The position numbers and the translations under genes were made by a program. Of a DNA stretch of 64,000 nucleotides, positions 44,845 through 54,686 are shown in pieces. This DNA comes from Planctomycetota bacterium (lineage in GTDB: Bacteria; Planctomycetota; UBA1135). The stretch is from NCBI GenBank assembly GCA_030748415.1, contig JASMMA010000010.1, positions 1-64,000 of the forward strand, read 5' to 3'. The stretch's first letter is position 1. Each line of letters opens with the position of its first letter. The notes under the pieces are model-generated. The model did no database searches and was not told the DNA's origin. It was given only the letters and a program-made list of their open reading frames with translations.

Positions 44845-45390
44845 CTATGAAGCGAGGGCTTTACCTGCCTTACGACGAACGACTTCGTCCTTGTAACGAA
44901 TACCCTTGCCCTTATAAGGCTCAGGTGGGCGAACCGCCCGAACATTGGCAGCAAACTGACCAACAGCTTGCTTGTCGGGGCCGGTAATGACGATTTCTGT
45001 TGGGGAGGGCAAGGAAACCTCAACCCCAGCAGGAGGGTCACACTTCACAGTGTGGCAAAATCCGATTTGTAACTCGATTCCCTGACCAGCTGGCTTTGCA
45101 TTCCAACCGGTTCCCTGGATTTCCAATGCTTTTGTAAAGCCTTGAGTCACGCCTTCAACCATGTTTGCGAGATGGGCGCGCACAAGACCATGAAGAGCGC
45201 CCGCGTTTTTGGAGGAGCCCGCACCAGTTTGGGTGACCAATGCGGCATCGCCTTCAATCGCGACTGCAACTTCAGGGAAAAGAGGGAATGACAAATTGCC
45301 CTTCGGCCCTTTAACTTGAACTTCCGATTGGCTGGCTGTCACAGTGACGCCTGCTGGAACTTGAACTGCTTGTTTTCCGATTCGTGACAT
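44845..45390 (-). CDS. rplF: 50S ribosomal protein L6
   Basis: MSRIGKQAVQVPAGVTVTASQSEVQVKGPKGNLS; PPEPYKGKGIRYKDEVVRRKAGKA. Confidence 0.97.
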   Translation of the reverse strand: MSRIGKQAVQVPAGVTVTASQSEVQVKGPKGNLSFPLFPEVAVAIEGDAALVTQTGAGSSKNAGALHGLVRAHLANMVEGVTQGFTKALEIQGTGWNAKPAGQGIELQIGFCHTVKCDPPAGVEVSLPSPTEIVITGPDKQAVGQFAANVRAVRPPEPYKGKGIRYKDEVVRRKAGKALAS

Positions 45391-45394
45391 ATTT

Positions 45395-45796
45395 CTAGAA
45401 AACGGTAAGGAGGATTTCTCCGCCAACTCCAGTTTCTTGAGCTTTCTTGCCGCTCATTATTCCTTTGGGAGTGGACAGAACAGTAGTTCCCAGTCCGCGA
45501 CGCACTTCTGGGATGTCGCCGCAGCTGGAGTAAACGCGACAGCCTGGCTTTGAAACTCGGCTAATCTCTTGAATGACAGGAGCACCATCTTCGTCGTATT
45601 TCAAACTTACACGAAGATCAGAAAATCCCTTGTCGTTAGTAACAGGCTCAACATCGTTGAGGTATCCCTCTTCCTTCAAGGTCAACGCGATGGAGCTCTT
45701 TGTTCTTGAAGATGGGACATCAACAAACCTTTTACGCACCATGAGTCCGTTGCGGATTCTGGTGAGCATGTCGGCGATTGGATCAGTGGTATTCAT
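45395..45796 (-). CDS. rpsH: 30S ribosomal protein S8
   Basis: MNTTDPIADMLTRIRNGLMVRKRFVDVPSSRTKSSIA; GLGTTVLSTPKGIMSGKKAQETGVGGEILLTVF. Confidence 0.97.
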   Translation of the reverse strand: MNTTDPIADMLTRIRNGLMVRKRFVDVPSSRTKSSIALTLKEEGYLNDVEPVTNDKGFSDLRVSLKYDEDGAPVIQEISRVSKPGCRVYSSCGDIPEVRRGLGTTVLSTPKGIMSGKKAQETGVGGEILLTVF

Positions 45797-45807
45797 TTCA
45801 AATCTCC

Positions 45808-46113
45808 TTACCAGGAAGCTTTACGAACCCCGGGAAGGAATCCTTCATGGGCAAGTTCGCGGAAAACAATTCGCGAAACACCAAACTTGCGGTAGTAACC
45901 TCGGGGTCGGCCAGTGATGGAACACCGGTTATGAATGCGGGATGCACTCGCGTCTCGGGGCATGGAAAGAATCTTTTTGTAGGCTGCAGCCTTATCCTCA
46001 AGAGATGCGTTTGGGTCTTTGGTGACCGCAACTAGAGCCGCACGACGCTCAGCAAATTGAGCGACACACTTTTCGCGCTTGAGATTTCGGTTCTTGACGC
46101 TTTTTTTCGCCAT
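45808..46113 (-). CDS. rpsN: 30S ribosomal protein S14
   Basis: [70 protein letters not shown]. Confidence 0.97.
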   Translation of the reverse strand: MAKKSVKNRNLKREKCVAQFAERRAALVAVTKDPNASLEDKAAAYKKILSMPRDASASRIHNRCSITGRPRGYYRKFGVSRIVFRELAHEGFLPGVRKASW

Positions 46114-46664
46114 TACTTAATGTCCTCCTTCCGACGGAAAGGAAACCCGAAGCCATCTAAAAGGGCACGGCCTTCCTCGTCGGTGCGGGCACTCGTGACA
46201 ATTGTCACATTCATGCCTTGAGTGAACTCGACTTTGTCCAGTTCGATTTCAGGGAAAAGGGACTGCTCAGCAAGCCCCAAACTGTAGTTGCCTTGTCCAT
46301 CAAATTTATCCTTCATTCCGCGGAAGTCGCGAATACGAGGAAGGACGACAGAAACAAGGCGATCAAAGAATTCATACATGCGTTCGTTTCGCAAGGTCAC
46401 CATGCACCCCACGGGGCTTCCTGCACGAAGGCGGAAATTTGCAACGGACTTACGCGCAACTTTGATTGCAGGCTTTTGGCCGGTCACCTTAGAGAGGTCC
46501 TTGACCGCAACATCCATGCGAGACTTGGTTTCAACCGCGCTCCCCACACCCATGCTCACAACAATCTTTTCAAGACCGGGAACTTGGTGGACATTCTTGT
46601 AGCCAAACTTTTCCTTCAAGGAAGGAAAGATGGTTTCTTTGTAGTAATCGTTTAAGCGGGGCAT
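46113..46664 (-). CDS. rplE: 50S ribosomal protein L5
   Basis: [80 protein letters not shown]. Confidence 0.97.
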   Translation of the reverse strand: MPRLNDYYKETIFPSLKEKFGYKNVHQVPGLEKIVVSMGVGSAVETKSRMDVAVKDLSKVTGQKPAIKVARKSVANFRLRAGSPVGCMVTLRNERMYEFFDRLVSVVLPRIRDFRGMKDKFDGQGNYSLGLAEQSLFPEIELDKVEFTQGMNVTIVTSARTDEEGRALLDGFGFPFRRKEDIK

Positions 46665-46668
46665 CGTT

Positions 46669-46977
46669 CTAGTTGAACTTGGTTCCACAGGGGATTCCGA
46701 CACGGGCTTTGGAAGATCCTTCACCTTCCATGCGAGTTCGCACGCCTTTGCCGGCTTTTTCGCTCCAAATGAGCACATTAGAGGCAGCCACGGGGACCTC
46801 ACGATTCACGGTTCCGCCTTGGGGGTTTTGGGGTGTCTTGGGCATCGTTTTAGTGCGAACATTCACACCTTCGACAATCACAAGACGCTCGCTTTCCATG
46901 GTGCGCAGGACTTTGCCCCGCTTACCTTTTTCGTTGCCTGCGAGGACAACGACTTCGTCTCCTTTTTTAACATGCAT
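46669..46977 (-). CDS. rplX: 50S ribosomal protein L24
   Basis: MHVKKGDEVVVLAGNEKGKRGKVLRTMESERLVIVEGVNVRTK. Confidence 0.96.
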   Translation of the reverse strand: MHVKKGDEVVVLAGNEKGKRGKVLRTMESERLVIVEGVNVRTKTMPKTPQNPQGGTVNREVPVAASNVLIWSEKAGKGVRTRMEGEGSSKARVGIPCGTKFN

Positions 46978-46979
46978 GG

Positions 46980-47348
46980 TCACACAACCTCCTGGGCAAG
47001 TGAAACAATCTTCATGTACTTGCGGTCTCTCAGTTCACGGGCAACAGCCCCAAAAATTCGGGTGCCTTGTGGGTTGCCTTCGCCGTCAATCAAAACCAGA
47101 GCATTCGAGTCGAATCGAACATAGCTCCCATCCTTGCGGCGGACTCTTTGCTTGGTGCGAACAACCACACCCTTCACAACTTGGCCTGTTTTGACATCTG
47201 AACCCGGCGCAGCCTTCTTCACAGAGGCGACGATGACATCGCCAACTCCAGCAAAGCGGCGCTTGGACCCGCCCAAAACCTTGATGCACTGGACGATTCG
47301 CGCGCCGCTGTTGTCAGCGACATCGAGTCTTGTTTGCATCTGAATCAT
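46980..47348 (-). CDS. rplN: 50S ribosomal protein L14
   Basis: [49 protein letters not shown]. Confidence 0.98.
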   Translation of the reverse strand: MIQMQTRLDVADNSGARIVQCIKVLGGSKRRFAGVGDVIVASVKKAAPGSDVKTGQVVKGVVVRTKQRVRRKDGSYVRFDSNALVLIDGEGNPQGTRIFGAVARELRDRKYMKIVSLAQEVV

Positions 47349-47378
47349 CTTTCTTCTCCTTTAATTTTGGCGAGGGGT

Positions 47379-47642
47379 CTAGAGAACCTTGACTAAACGC
47401 CAGCACTTAAGCTTGCTGAGAGGGCGAGTTCCCATGATTTGGACCTTGTCCCCTACTTGGGCAACATTTTCCTCGTCATGGACGTAGAACTTTTTGCGAA
47501 TCCGAACGGTCTTCTTGTAAAGAGGGTGCCGACTCGTGCGCTCCACTTGAACAACAATCGTTTTGTCCGCCTGATTCTTCAGGACGGTTCCAGTCATCAA
47601 CTTACGGGTTCCGCGAGTTTCGGTTGTTTGGGTTTCAGTCAT
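47379..47642 (-). CDS. rpsQ: 30S ribosomal protein S17
   Basis: GTRKLMTGTVLKNQADKTIVVQVERTSRHPLYKKTVRIRKKFYVHDEENVAQVGDKVQIMGTRPLSKLKCWRLVKVL. Confidence 0.97.
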   Translation of the reverse strand: MTETQTTETRGTRKLMTGTVLKNQADKTIVVQVERTSRHPLYKKTVRIRKKFYVHDEENVAQVGDKVQIMGTRPLSKLKCWRLVKVL

Positions 47643-47644
47643 GA

Positions 47645-47857
47645 TTAGCGAGACTCCTGGCCGCGAATGTTCTTCTGGCGTTCCCGCAGCACGGTCTTCA
47701 TGCGGGCAATGTCACGGCGAATAGCGCGAATCCTGGAGGGATTGGCATTGCCTTCAGTAAGGCTGCGAAACTTCAAGTCAAACAGCTCTTTTTCAAGACT
47801 CTCGATATCAAAATCGAGTTCTGTATCTTCTTTTCCACGAACTTCAGCGGGCTTCAT
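47645..47857 (-). CDS. rpmC: 50S ribosomal protein L29
   Basis: MKPAEVRGKEDTELDFDIESLEKELFDLKFRSLTEGNANPSRIRAIRRDIARMKTVLRERQ. Confidence 0.94.
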   Translation of the reverse strand: MKPAEVRGKEDTELDFDIESLEKELFDLKFRSLTEGNANPSRIRAIRRDIARMKTVLRERQKNIRGQESR

Positions 47858-47867
47858 TTCTACAACC

Positions 47868-48374
47868 TTAGATGTGTTTACGAGCGACCATCCGGACGCG
47901 AATGGGGAGTTTGTGAGAGACTCGGTTAAAGGCTGTCCTAGCGATTTCTTCATCAACACCGCCGAGTTCGTAAATGATGGTTCCGGGAAGAATCACGGCA
48001 ACCCAACGATCCACGTCTCCTTTACCTGAACCCATCCGAACCTCTAGCGGTTTAGCAGTGACAGGCTTGTGAGGGAAAACACGAATCCAAAGCTTTGCCT
48101 CGCTCGCGGCTCGACCCGCAGCAACACGACCAGCTTCAATTGTGCGAGCGCTTAACCAGCACCACTCCAAGGCTTGAAGACCAAAATCACCAAAGGCAAC
48201 TCGGTTTCCACGCATGGCCTTGGCGCGACACGGTTTCTTGATTGGGTTTGGGCGAGCTTTACGGTGAAGTTTCTTAGCTCCAGCTCCCTTGCCACCTGCA
48301 AGACCTGATGTGTAGGTTCCTTTAATTTTTCCGCGTTGTGATTTGCGGTACTTGACTCGTTTTGGCATTAACAT
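47868..48374 (-). CDS. rplP: 50S ribosomal protein L16
   Basis: MPKRVKYRKSQRGKIKGTYTSG; GLQALEWCWLSARTIEAGRVAAGR; KPLEVRMGSGKGDVDRWVAVILPGTIIYELGGV. Confidence 0.97.
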   Translation of the reverse strand: MLMPKRVKYRKSQRGKIKGTYTSGLAGGKGAGAKKLHRKARPNPIKKPCRAKAMRGNRVAFGDFGLQALEWCWLSARTIEAGRVAAGRAASEAKLWIRVFPHKPVTAKPLEVRMGSGKGDVDRWVAVILPGTIIYELGGVDEEIARTAFNRVSHKLPIRVRMVARKHI

Positions 48375-48385
48375 TGCAAGAACTC

Positions 48386-49018
48386 CTAAAGGCGAACGGT
48401 CTCACCGCTGTAAACCCAACACTTCACACCCAAGATGCCGTAGGTCGTTTTCGCCTCAGCGAATCCGTAGGCACATTTGGCGGACAATGTTTGAAGAGGA
48501 ATCCGACCTTGGCGCTGAGTTAGACGACGGCTCATTTCAGCACCATCGATTCGACCGCTTACTTGAACCTTAATCCCTTCAGCGCCAGCGTTCATTGAGT
48601 TCTCAATGATTCGCTTCAGTTGGCGACGAGGAGATACGCGGCGCTCAATTGCTGCTGCAAGATTCTCCGCAACGGTTTGGGCATCCAGATCCCAGTGGCG
48701 CACTTCTTGAATGTCCAGCTTGACTTCCATGCCGGTCATCTTTTCAAGGTCCGCTACCAGGGCATCGCGAGTGGCGTAGCCCCGTCCAATAACTTCACCC
48801 TTACGGGTGGTCATGAGGATGATGGTCATTCGACCGGATCGGCGTTGAATCTCTACACTCGAGATAATGCCCATCCGAAAACGATTCTTGATGAGCTTCC
48901 GAACTTTGTAGTCCAAAAGCAATTTGTCACCGTACTCTTCGCCGCGGGCAAACCAGCGGGAGCGCCAAGGCTCACTGATGCCTACGCGAAAGCCGATGGG
49001 GTGGATCTTCTGTCCCAT
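48386..49018 (-). CDS. rpsC: 30S ribosomal protein S3
   Basis: MGQKIHPIGFRVGISEPWRSRWFA; VQVSGRIDGAEMSRRLTQRQGRIPLQTL. Confidence 0.97.
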   Translation of the reverse strand: MGQKIHPIGFRVGISEPWRSRWFARGEEYGDKLLLDYKVRKLIKNRFRMGIISSVEIQRRSGRMTIILMTTRKGEVIGRGYATRDALVADLEKMTGMEVKLDIQEVRHWDLDAQTVAENLAAAIERRVSPRRQLKRIIENSMNAGAEGIKVQVSGRIDGAEMSRRLTQRQGRIPLQTLSAKCAYGFAEAKTTYGILGVKCWVYSGETVRL

Positions 49019-49020
49019 AA

Positions 49021-49383
49021 TCAGCCAGCCTCCCTTTCCGAGAGGACTATTTTGAGGTGCGATGTGCGGCGCCGGATTGGCATGGACCGCCCCATCGAAG
49101 CAGGTCGGTAACGTATCCGACCATTGAGGAGAGGACCTTCGTCAACACGACAATCACGAACATAAAGGTTGTTTACATCCACTGCGTCGTTTTGGCCTGC
49201 ATTGGCCACTGCTGAACGAAGAACTTTAGCCATCAAGAACCCACCTCGAGTTTGGTCAACCGAGAGGAGATTGAGGGCGCGATTAACATCTAAACCGCGA
49301 ATCAAATTCGCAGTTGGCCGAACCTTCTTTGCGGAGATTCGAGCGTAACGATGGCTTGCGGGAAAATTCATGATGGCGCTCAA
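49021..49383 (-). CDS. rplV: 50S ribosomal protein L22
   Basis: [55 protein letters not shown]. Confidence 0.97.
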   Translation of the reverse strand: MSAIMNFPASHRYARISAKKVRPTANLIRGLDVNRALNLLSVDQTRGGFLMAKVLRSAVANAGQNDAVDVNNLYVRDCRVDEGPLLNGRIRYRPASMGRSMPIRRRTSHLKIVLSEREAG

Positions 49384-49643
49384 CCTTTCTTGTCGTGGCC
49401 ACGGAATGTCCGCGTTGGGGAAAACTCGCCTAGCCGATGGCCAACCATGTCTTCCGTAACGAAAACTTTCCAGAATGTTTTGCCATTGTGAACCATGAAG
49501 GTGCGACCCACATAGTCAGGCAAAATGGTGGATGCCCGAGCCCAGGTTTTGATGGGCTTGCGATCACCAGCGGCATCGGCCTTAACAACCTTGCGATGGA
49601 GTCGGGGTTCAATCCAGGGACCTTTCTTAATACTTCGTGCCAT
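49380..49643 (-). CDS. rpsS: 30S ribosomal protein S19
   Basis: [19 protein letters not shown]...[53 protein letters not shown]. Confidence 0.98.
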   Translation of the reverse strand: MARSIKKGPWIEPRLHRKVVKADAAGDRKPIKTWARASTILPDYVGRTFMVHNGKTFWKVFVTEDMVGHRLGEFSPTRTFRGHDKKG

Positions 49644-49647
49644 AGGA

Positions 49648-50481
49648 CTACCTCACCCCCTTCTTGCGGCGGCGAACGATGAACTTGTTGGTGGTCTTTC
49701 GAACATTTCGAGTTTTGCCACCCTTGGCAGGTTTGCCCCATGGGGAAACTGGGTGCATACCCATGGTCCGACCCTCACCACCACCATGGGGGTGAGCGGC
49801 GGGATACATAGCAACACCACGAACATGTGGGCGGCGCCCCATGTGGCGGCTACGGCCAGCTTTGCCAAGCTTGATGTTTTGGTGGTCAGAATTTCCAACC
49901 TCACCAATGGTGGCGCGACAACGCTCATGGACTTTGCGCAGTTCGCCACTAGGAAGAGAGAGCAATACATAGCCATCCTCGCGAGCGGCCAAACGAGCCG
50001 ATGCGCCAGCGGAGCGGGCCATCTTTGCGCCCTGGCCAGCTCGGAGTTCAACATTATGAACTTCGAGACCAAGAGGCATGTCCTTCATTTCCATGGCACA
50101 GCCAATCTTTGGTTCGGCATCAGGTCCTGAAGAAACCATGTCTCCCTGATTCAAGCCTTTGGGCCAAACGATGTATCGCTTTTCACCATCAACATAGTGA
50201 AGGAGGGCGATGTAGGCTGAGCGGTTCGGGTCGTATTCAATGTGAGCAACACGGGCTGGAACACCATCCTTGTTGCGCTTGAAGTCAATCACGCGATAAC
50301 GGCGTTTCGCGCCACCACCACGATGGCGTGAAGTCACGCGCCCGCGATTATTTCGTCCGCCGGTTTTCTTGAGGGGCTCAAGAAGGCTCTTCTCAGGAGT
50401 CTGGCGAGTCAACTCGGCACGATCCAATACGGACCCGCCACGACGGCCAGGAGAAGTTGGTTTGTAGTACTTAATTCCCAT
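49648..50481 (-). CDS. rplB: 50S ribosomal protein L2
   Basis: [58 protein letters not shown]-type motif ([12 protein letters not shown]). Confidence 0.98.
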   Translation of the reverse strand: MGIKYYKPTSPGRRGGSVLDRAELTRQTPEKSLLEPLKKTGGRNNRGRVTSRHRGGGAKRRYRVIDFKRNKDGVPARVAHIEYDPNRSAYIALLHYVDGEKRYIVWPKGLNQGDMVSSGPDAEPKIGCAMEMKDMPLGLEVHNVELRAGQGAKMARSAGASARLAAREDGYVLLSLPSGELRKVHERCRATIGEVGNSDHQNIKLGKAGRSRHMGRRPHVRGVAMYPAAHPHGGGEGRTMGMHPVSPWGKPAKGGKTRNVRKTTNKFIVRRRKKGVR

Positions 50482-50493
50482 TATTTCGTGCTC

Positions 50494-50784
50494 CTACAGG
50501 AGGTCGATCTTTTGACCCTCTTGGAGTTGAACCACTGCAATCTTTCTTGCAGAGCCGAGAAAACTATTGAAGCCACGGCGACGCGGTTTTCCAGGCCGAA
50601 CCATGATGTTGACTTTCTTGACTTTGACATCAAAAACAGCCTCAATGGCAGCCCGAACTTCAATCTTGTTTGCACCGCCAGCAACCTCGAAGCGGTACGA
50701 GTTCAATCGCGCCTGCTCCTCGGTGCTCTTCTCAGTAAGAACTGGGCTGAGCAAAATTTGGTAATGAAGAGAGTTTGCAGCCAT
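50494..50784 (-). CDS. rplW: 50S ribosomal protein L23
   Basis: ILLSPVLTEKSTEEQARLNSYRFEVAGGANKIEVRAAIEAVFDVKVKKVNIMVRPGKPRR. Confidence 0.96.
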   Translation of the reverse strand: MAANSLHYQILLSPVLTEKSTEEQARLNSYRFEVAGGANKIEVRAAIEAVFDVKVKKVNIMVRPGKPRRRGFNSFLGSARKIAVVQLQEGQKIDLL

Positions 50785-50787
50785 TTT

Positions 50788-51426
50788 TTAGCCCTCCTTC
50801 CTGGCCGTGAAACGGCTCGTTAGATTGTCAAGAGCACCTTCCTGAACCAAAAGCCACTTACTCGCAAGGAGATCATAGGCATTTGCATCGGAAGCAGTTC
50901 GAACAGTCACATTGGGGAAGTTTCGGAAGGACTTCCACGCAATCGAGTCATGCTCTTTCAAGAGAAGCAAAGTGCTTCCTTTAGGAGCAAGGTCAGCCAA
51001 AATTTTGCGAGCAGCCTTTGAGGAAGGTTCGGAGAGTTGAAGCCCTTGGACTTCTTTCACCTCACCATCCTGGAGCTTTCCAGCAAGGGCGCTCTTTAGA
51101 GCAGCGAGGCGCTGTTTGCGAGGGAGGTGGTAACCCCAATTGCGCTTGTTGAGAGGACCAAAAACAGTTCCCCCACCGCGCCAAATTGGACTCTTCACAT
51201 CGCCAGCACGGGCGCGACCGGTTTTCTTTTGCTTGAACGGTTTCTTGCCGTGGCCTTTTACATTGCCACGAGTCTTCGTGTGGGCATCGCCTTGCCGCCG
51301 ATTGGACTGGTACGAAACAATCGCATCTTTCATGGTGCGATAGAGAATCTTTTCACCAAGATCAGCAGCGAAGTCTCGCTCGCCAATAGTGCCGCTTTCA
51401 AGGTTGTAGGTGGTGATGGTTGCCAT
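50788..51426 (-). CDS. rplD: 50S ribosomal protein L4
   Basis: RRQGDAHTKTRGNVKGHGKKPFKQKKTGRARAGDVKSPIWRGGGTVFGP. Confidence 0.97.
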   Translation of the reverse strand: MATITTYNLESGTIGERDFAADLGEKILYRTMKDAIVSYQSNRRQGDAHTKTRGNVKGHGKKPFKQKKTGRARAGDVKSPIWRGGGTVFGPLNKRNWGYHLPRKQRLAALKSALAGKLQDGEVKEVQGLQLSEPSSKAARKILADLAPKGSTLLLLKEHDSIAWKSFRNFPNVTVRTASDANAYDLLASKWLLVQEGALDNLTSRFTARKEG

Positions 51427-51428
51427 GA

Positions 51429-52067
51429 CTACTTGGTCCCCGTTTTTGCAGTTTTGATTTGAACCAGACCGTTTGGAGGACCGGGTACTCCACCGCGAAC
51501 CAAAACAAGGCCGCGCTCGGAATCTACACTCTCAATGACGCTGTTCTTCACAGTGACTTGCTTGGCGCCGTAATGCCCGGACATCCGAGTTCCTTTAAAA
51601 ACTCGACCGGGGTAAGCGCACTGCCCAATCGCACCAGGACGACGAACATTCATACAACCATGAGTTTCGCTTCCGCGTGAAAAACCGTGGCGCTTAATTG
51701 TTCCAGCAAAACCACGGCCCTTTGAAGTACCAACGACATCAACGATGTCACCGATTTCAAAAAGATCCGCCTTGAGCTCTTGGCCTACCTCGTAAGCCTC
51801 TACTCCAGTGCGGAATTCCTTGAGAACGCGAAAGGGTTTCACCCCAGCTTTCTCAGCGGCTACTTTTTGAGCTTTGTTGACATGCTTTTCCCGTGCGGAA
51901 ATGAAGCCGACCTGAACAGCTTGGTATCCATCTTGGTCGTCGCTTCGCAGGCCAGTGACGGTGCAAGGGCCAGCCTCGAGCACGGTGACAGGAATCACTG
52001 AGCCATCTTCACGGAAGATTTGGGTCATACCCTTCTTCCGGGCGAGCAAAAATTTTGTTTCGGACAT
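51429..52067 (-). CDS. rplC: 50S ribosomal protein L3
   Basis: LLARKKGMTQIFREDGSVIPVTVLEAGPCTVT; KGRGFAGTIKRHGFSRGSETHG; RVFKGTRMSGHYGAKQVTVKN. Confidence 0.97.
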   Translation of the reverse strand: MSETKFLLARKKGMTQIFREDGSVIPVTVLEAGPCTVTGLRSDDQDGYQAVQVGFISAREKHVNKAQKVAAEKAGVKPFRVLKEFRTGVEAYEVGQELKADLFEIGDIVDVVGTSKGRGFAGTIKRHGFSRGSETHGCMNVRRPGAIGQCAYPGRVFKGTRMSGHYGAKQVTVKNSVIESVDSERGLVLVRGGVPGPPNGLVQIKTAKTGTK

Positions 52068-52145
52068 GATGTTTGTTGTGCCGGTTCCAGTTGGCAGAAT
52101 CGCAGAGGTTCATCAGAACATGCGGGAACAAGAAAGGAACGGATG

Positions 52146-52451
52146 TCAGAGTTTGATTCGGACGTCCACTCCTGCGCTCAAAACGAGGCGGTTTAATGCA
52201 TCTACGGTTTGCGGGGTCGGTTCGAGCAAATACATCAATCGCTTATGGGTGCGAATTTCAAATTGTTCACGGGACTTCTTATCAATATGGGGCGAGCGCA
52301 ACACGGTGTACCGTTCAATTCGAGTCGGAAGCGGTACCGGACCAGAAACTGCAACGCCTGTAAGGCGAGCGGCTTCGAGAATGGACTCGGTCGCTTGGTC
52401 GATGGCCTCGTGGTCGTAGGCCTCTAGTCGGATCTGAATTCGGTCAGCCAT
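52146..52451 (-). CDS. rpsJ: 30S ribosomal protein S10
   Basis: [72 protein letters not shown]. Confidence 0.98.
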   Translation of the reverse strand: MADRIQIRLEAYDHEAIDQATESILEAARLTGVAVSGPVPLPTRIERYTVLRSPHIDKKSREQFEIRTHKRLMYLLEPTPQTVDALNRLVLSAGVDVRIKL

Positions 52452-52467
52452 GTCTATGCACACTTGA

Positions 52468-52527
52468 AGCTCCGAATTGCCTTATCCGCCGCGGAATTGC
52501 GGTTAGGTCCAAGTTCAATTCGGAGCT
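52468..52527 (-). promoter_or_regulatory. Candidate S10-leader stem-loop (r-protein operon regulatory element)
   Basis: 12-bp perfect inverted repeat AGCTCCGAATTG...CAATTCGGAGCT with partially paired interior, ending 17 nt upstream of rpsJ ATG. Confidence 0.5.
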
Positions 52528-52611
52528 ATCCCTGAAATGGGCCAAACATCTTACGGCCAGCCAAAAAAGGGGTCAAGAGAAGAAGGCGGAAAACCTGTTC
52601 CTAATCAGGAT

Positions 52612-54675
52612 TTAGGGAGAAAAACCTAATATTTTCTGGGCCCGCTCGGGGGGTATGGCTGCATAGCCATGAGGGGTCATGGAGAAGGCTCCACGCCCTT
52701 GGGTCAGAGAACGGAGATCGGTGGAATACGAGAACATGGCCTGAAGAGGGGCAATAGCGAATATAACCCTTTGCTCATGACCAACTTCCAAATTTCCAAC
52801 TTCAGCACGGCGGGCGCTCAGGTCGCCCAAAACTCCACTCAAAAACTCCTCCGGCACCTCAACCCGGACCGTCATAACAGGCTCTAGGAGTGTCGTATTG
52901 CCCTGGAGGGCGCCTTCCATTGCTTGGGACGTTGCCGCCATGAGAATCTCGCGCGAAACAGGCTCCGTATCAGGGCTCCAGTGGAGTTTGGATATTTCGA
53001 CTTCCAGCTCGGCGAGGGGGAATCCTAAGTCGCCACCGGACTGCAAGAGACCCTCTGCGCCCTCACGAAAAGCGAGGACTGAAGCCTCTTGAAGCAATGT
53101 AACTTCCTCTGAGAAAAGAACTTCGGAGCGTTTGCCTGGTGTCGGCCGGAGCTTCGCTTGAACCTGAACAACTTGCCGCCCCTCCTCGAGGGGCCTCTCA
53201 ATCGTTCCAGAGCCACCTTTGGCAGAAAGCAGGGTTTCCCGATAGGCAACAATTGGATTTCCAGCTCGGGCAGACACCCTGAAATCCCGCTCCAAGCGGT
53301 GGCGGGCAACTTCAAGGTGAAGCTCACCCATCCCTGCCAGAGTTAATTGCCCCGTTTCCTGGTCAGTCACCAGCTTTAGGGTGGGGTCCTCGCGGCATAA
53401 AGCTAACAGAGCATTCTCCAACTTGTCTCGCTCCCCCATGTTCAGGGGTTCCAAGGTCTGGCGAATCACAGGGTCGGGGAAATGGATCGACTCAAGAGCA
53501 ATGGCCTCACCTTGGTGGAAAAGGGTATCGCCCGTGATTGCGTGCTTAAGACCAGGGACCGCCACAATTTCGCCGGGCCCTGCCTCTTTGAGGCGCTCGC
53601 GGTGATCCGCATGCATCCGCCACAGTTGCTGAGCTCGTTCCTTTTTTTTATGGCGCGCATTCAAGAGTACATCTCCTTCCTTCAGCACACCTGAATAAAC
53701 TCTCAAGTAGCACAAATCTCCGTGTGGATCGTGAAAGAGTTTAAAAACGAAACCAGTAAAAGGAGCCGATTTTTCAGGCGCCCGGAGCAAGCGCTCTGTT
53801 TCGTCTTGAGGAGATACGCCTTCCACGGGTGGGCGTTCAAGCGGCGAAGGCAGCAATGCAAGGATGGCGTCTAGAAGGGGTTGAATGCCCAAATTGTGAA
53901 GAGCAGAGCCACAAAAAGCGGGGACCAACTTTCGCTCCATCACGCCCAACTTGAGGCCCTTCAAGAGCTCTTCTTCACTCAGCGATTCGTTATCCAAATA
54001 CTTTTCTAAAAGTTCGTCGGAAAACCCAGCGACAGCTTCGCAAAGTTGGGTTCGAGCAAGTTCAGCGCGCTGGTGTTCCTCATCGCTAAGGTCGGACTCC
54101 TGAACCGTGGCCCCCTTTTCATTCCGATCCCAGCTGAGACGCTTCATTTTGGGGAGGTCCAAGACACCGTCAAAACTATCCCCTTCTCCGACCGGCAACT
54201 GAACAGGAATAGGGTTTACCCCCGTCCGGTCCTTGAGTGATTCCAATGCAGCTGAAAAATCCGCGCCAGGTCGGTCCATTTTGTTCAAAAAGGCTATCCA
54301 AGGAACAGAGTTCTCAGCAACCTGCCGCAGCACCGTTTCGGTTTGTGCTTGCACACCAGCCACCCCACAAAGGACAACGACGGCACCATCTAAAACTCTT
54401 AATGAGCGGCTGACCTCCACGGTAAAGTCCACGTGCCCCGGAGTGTCAATTATTTGAATCACCGAGTCTCTCCATGGGCAACGAGTCGTTGCCGCCATGA
54501 TGGTGATTCCACGCTCTCTTTCTTCGGGCATCCAGTCCATCACGGTATTCCCTTGATGCACTTCCCCCATACGATGCTCAACGCCAGTGTAGAAGAGAAT
54601 CCTCTCCGTTACGGTCGTTTTCCCGGCATCAATGTGGGCAACAATCCCCACATTTCGAAGGTTGGCCAAGTCCAT
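52612..54675 (-). CDS. fusA: Elongation factor G family protein, domain IV resembling mtEF-G2/spdEFG2 (recycling-type)
   Basis: NVGIVAHIDAGKTTVTERILFYTG, ERERGITIMAATT, DTPGHVDFTVEVSRSLRVLDGAV, NKMDRPGADF; domain IV GGSGTIERPLEEGRQVVQVQAKLRPTP lacks the usual HxKQSGGxGQ loop. Confidence 0.93.
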   Translation of the reverse strand: MDLANLRNVGIVAHIDAGKTTVTERILFYTGVEHRMGEVHQGNTVMDWMPEERERGITIMAATTRCPWRDSVIQIIDTPGHVDFTVEVSRSLRVLDGAVVVLCGVAGVQAQTETVLRQVAENSVPWIAFLNKMDRPGADFSAALESLKDRTGVNPIPVQLPVGEGDSFDGVLDLPKMKRLSWDRNEKGATVQESDLSDEEHQRAELARTQLCEAVAGFSDELLEKYLDNESLSEEELLKGLKLGVMERKLVPAFCGSALHNLGIQPLLDAILALLPSPLERPPVEGVSPQDETERLLRAPEKSAPFTGFVFKLFHDPHGDLCYLRVYSGVLKEGDVLLNARHKKKERAQQLWRMHADHRERLKEAGPGEIVAVPGLKHAITGDTLFHQGEAIALESIHFPDPVIRQTLEPLNMGERDKLENALLALCREDPTLKLVTDQETGQLTLAGMGELHLEVARHRLERDFRVSARAGNPIVAYRETLLSAKGGSGTIERPLEEGRQVVQVQAKLRPTPGKRSEVLFSEEVTLLQEASVLAFREGAEGLLQSGGDLGFPLAELEVEISKLHWSPDTEPVSREILMAATSQAMEGALQGNTTLLEPVMTVRVEVPEEFLSGVLGDLSARRAEVGNLEVGHEQRVIFAIAPLQAMFSYSTDLRSLTQGRGAFSMTPHGYAAIPPERAQKILGFSP

Positions 54676-54686
54676 GTCCCTAGATT

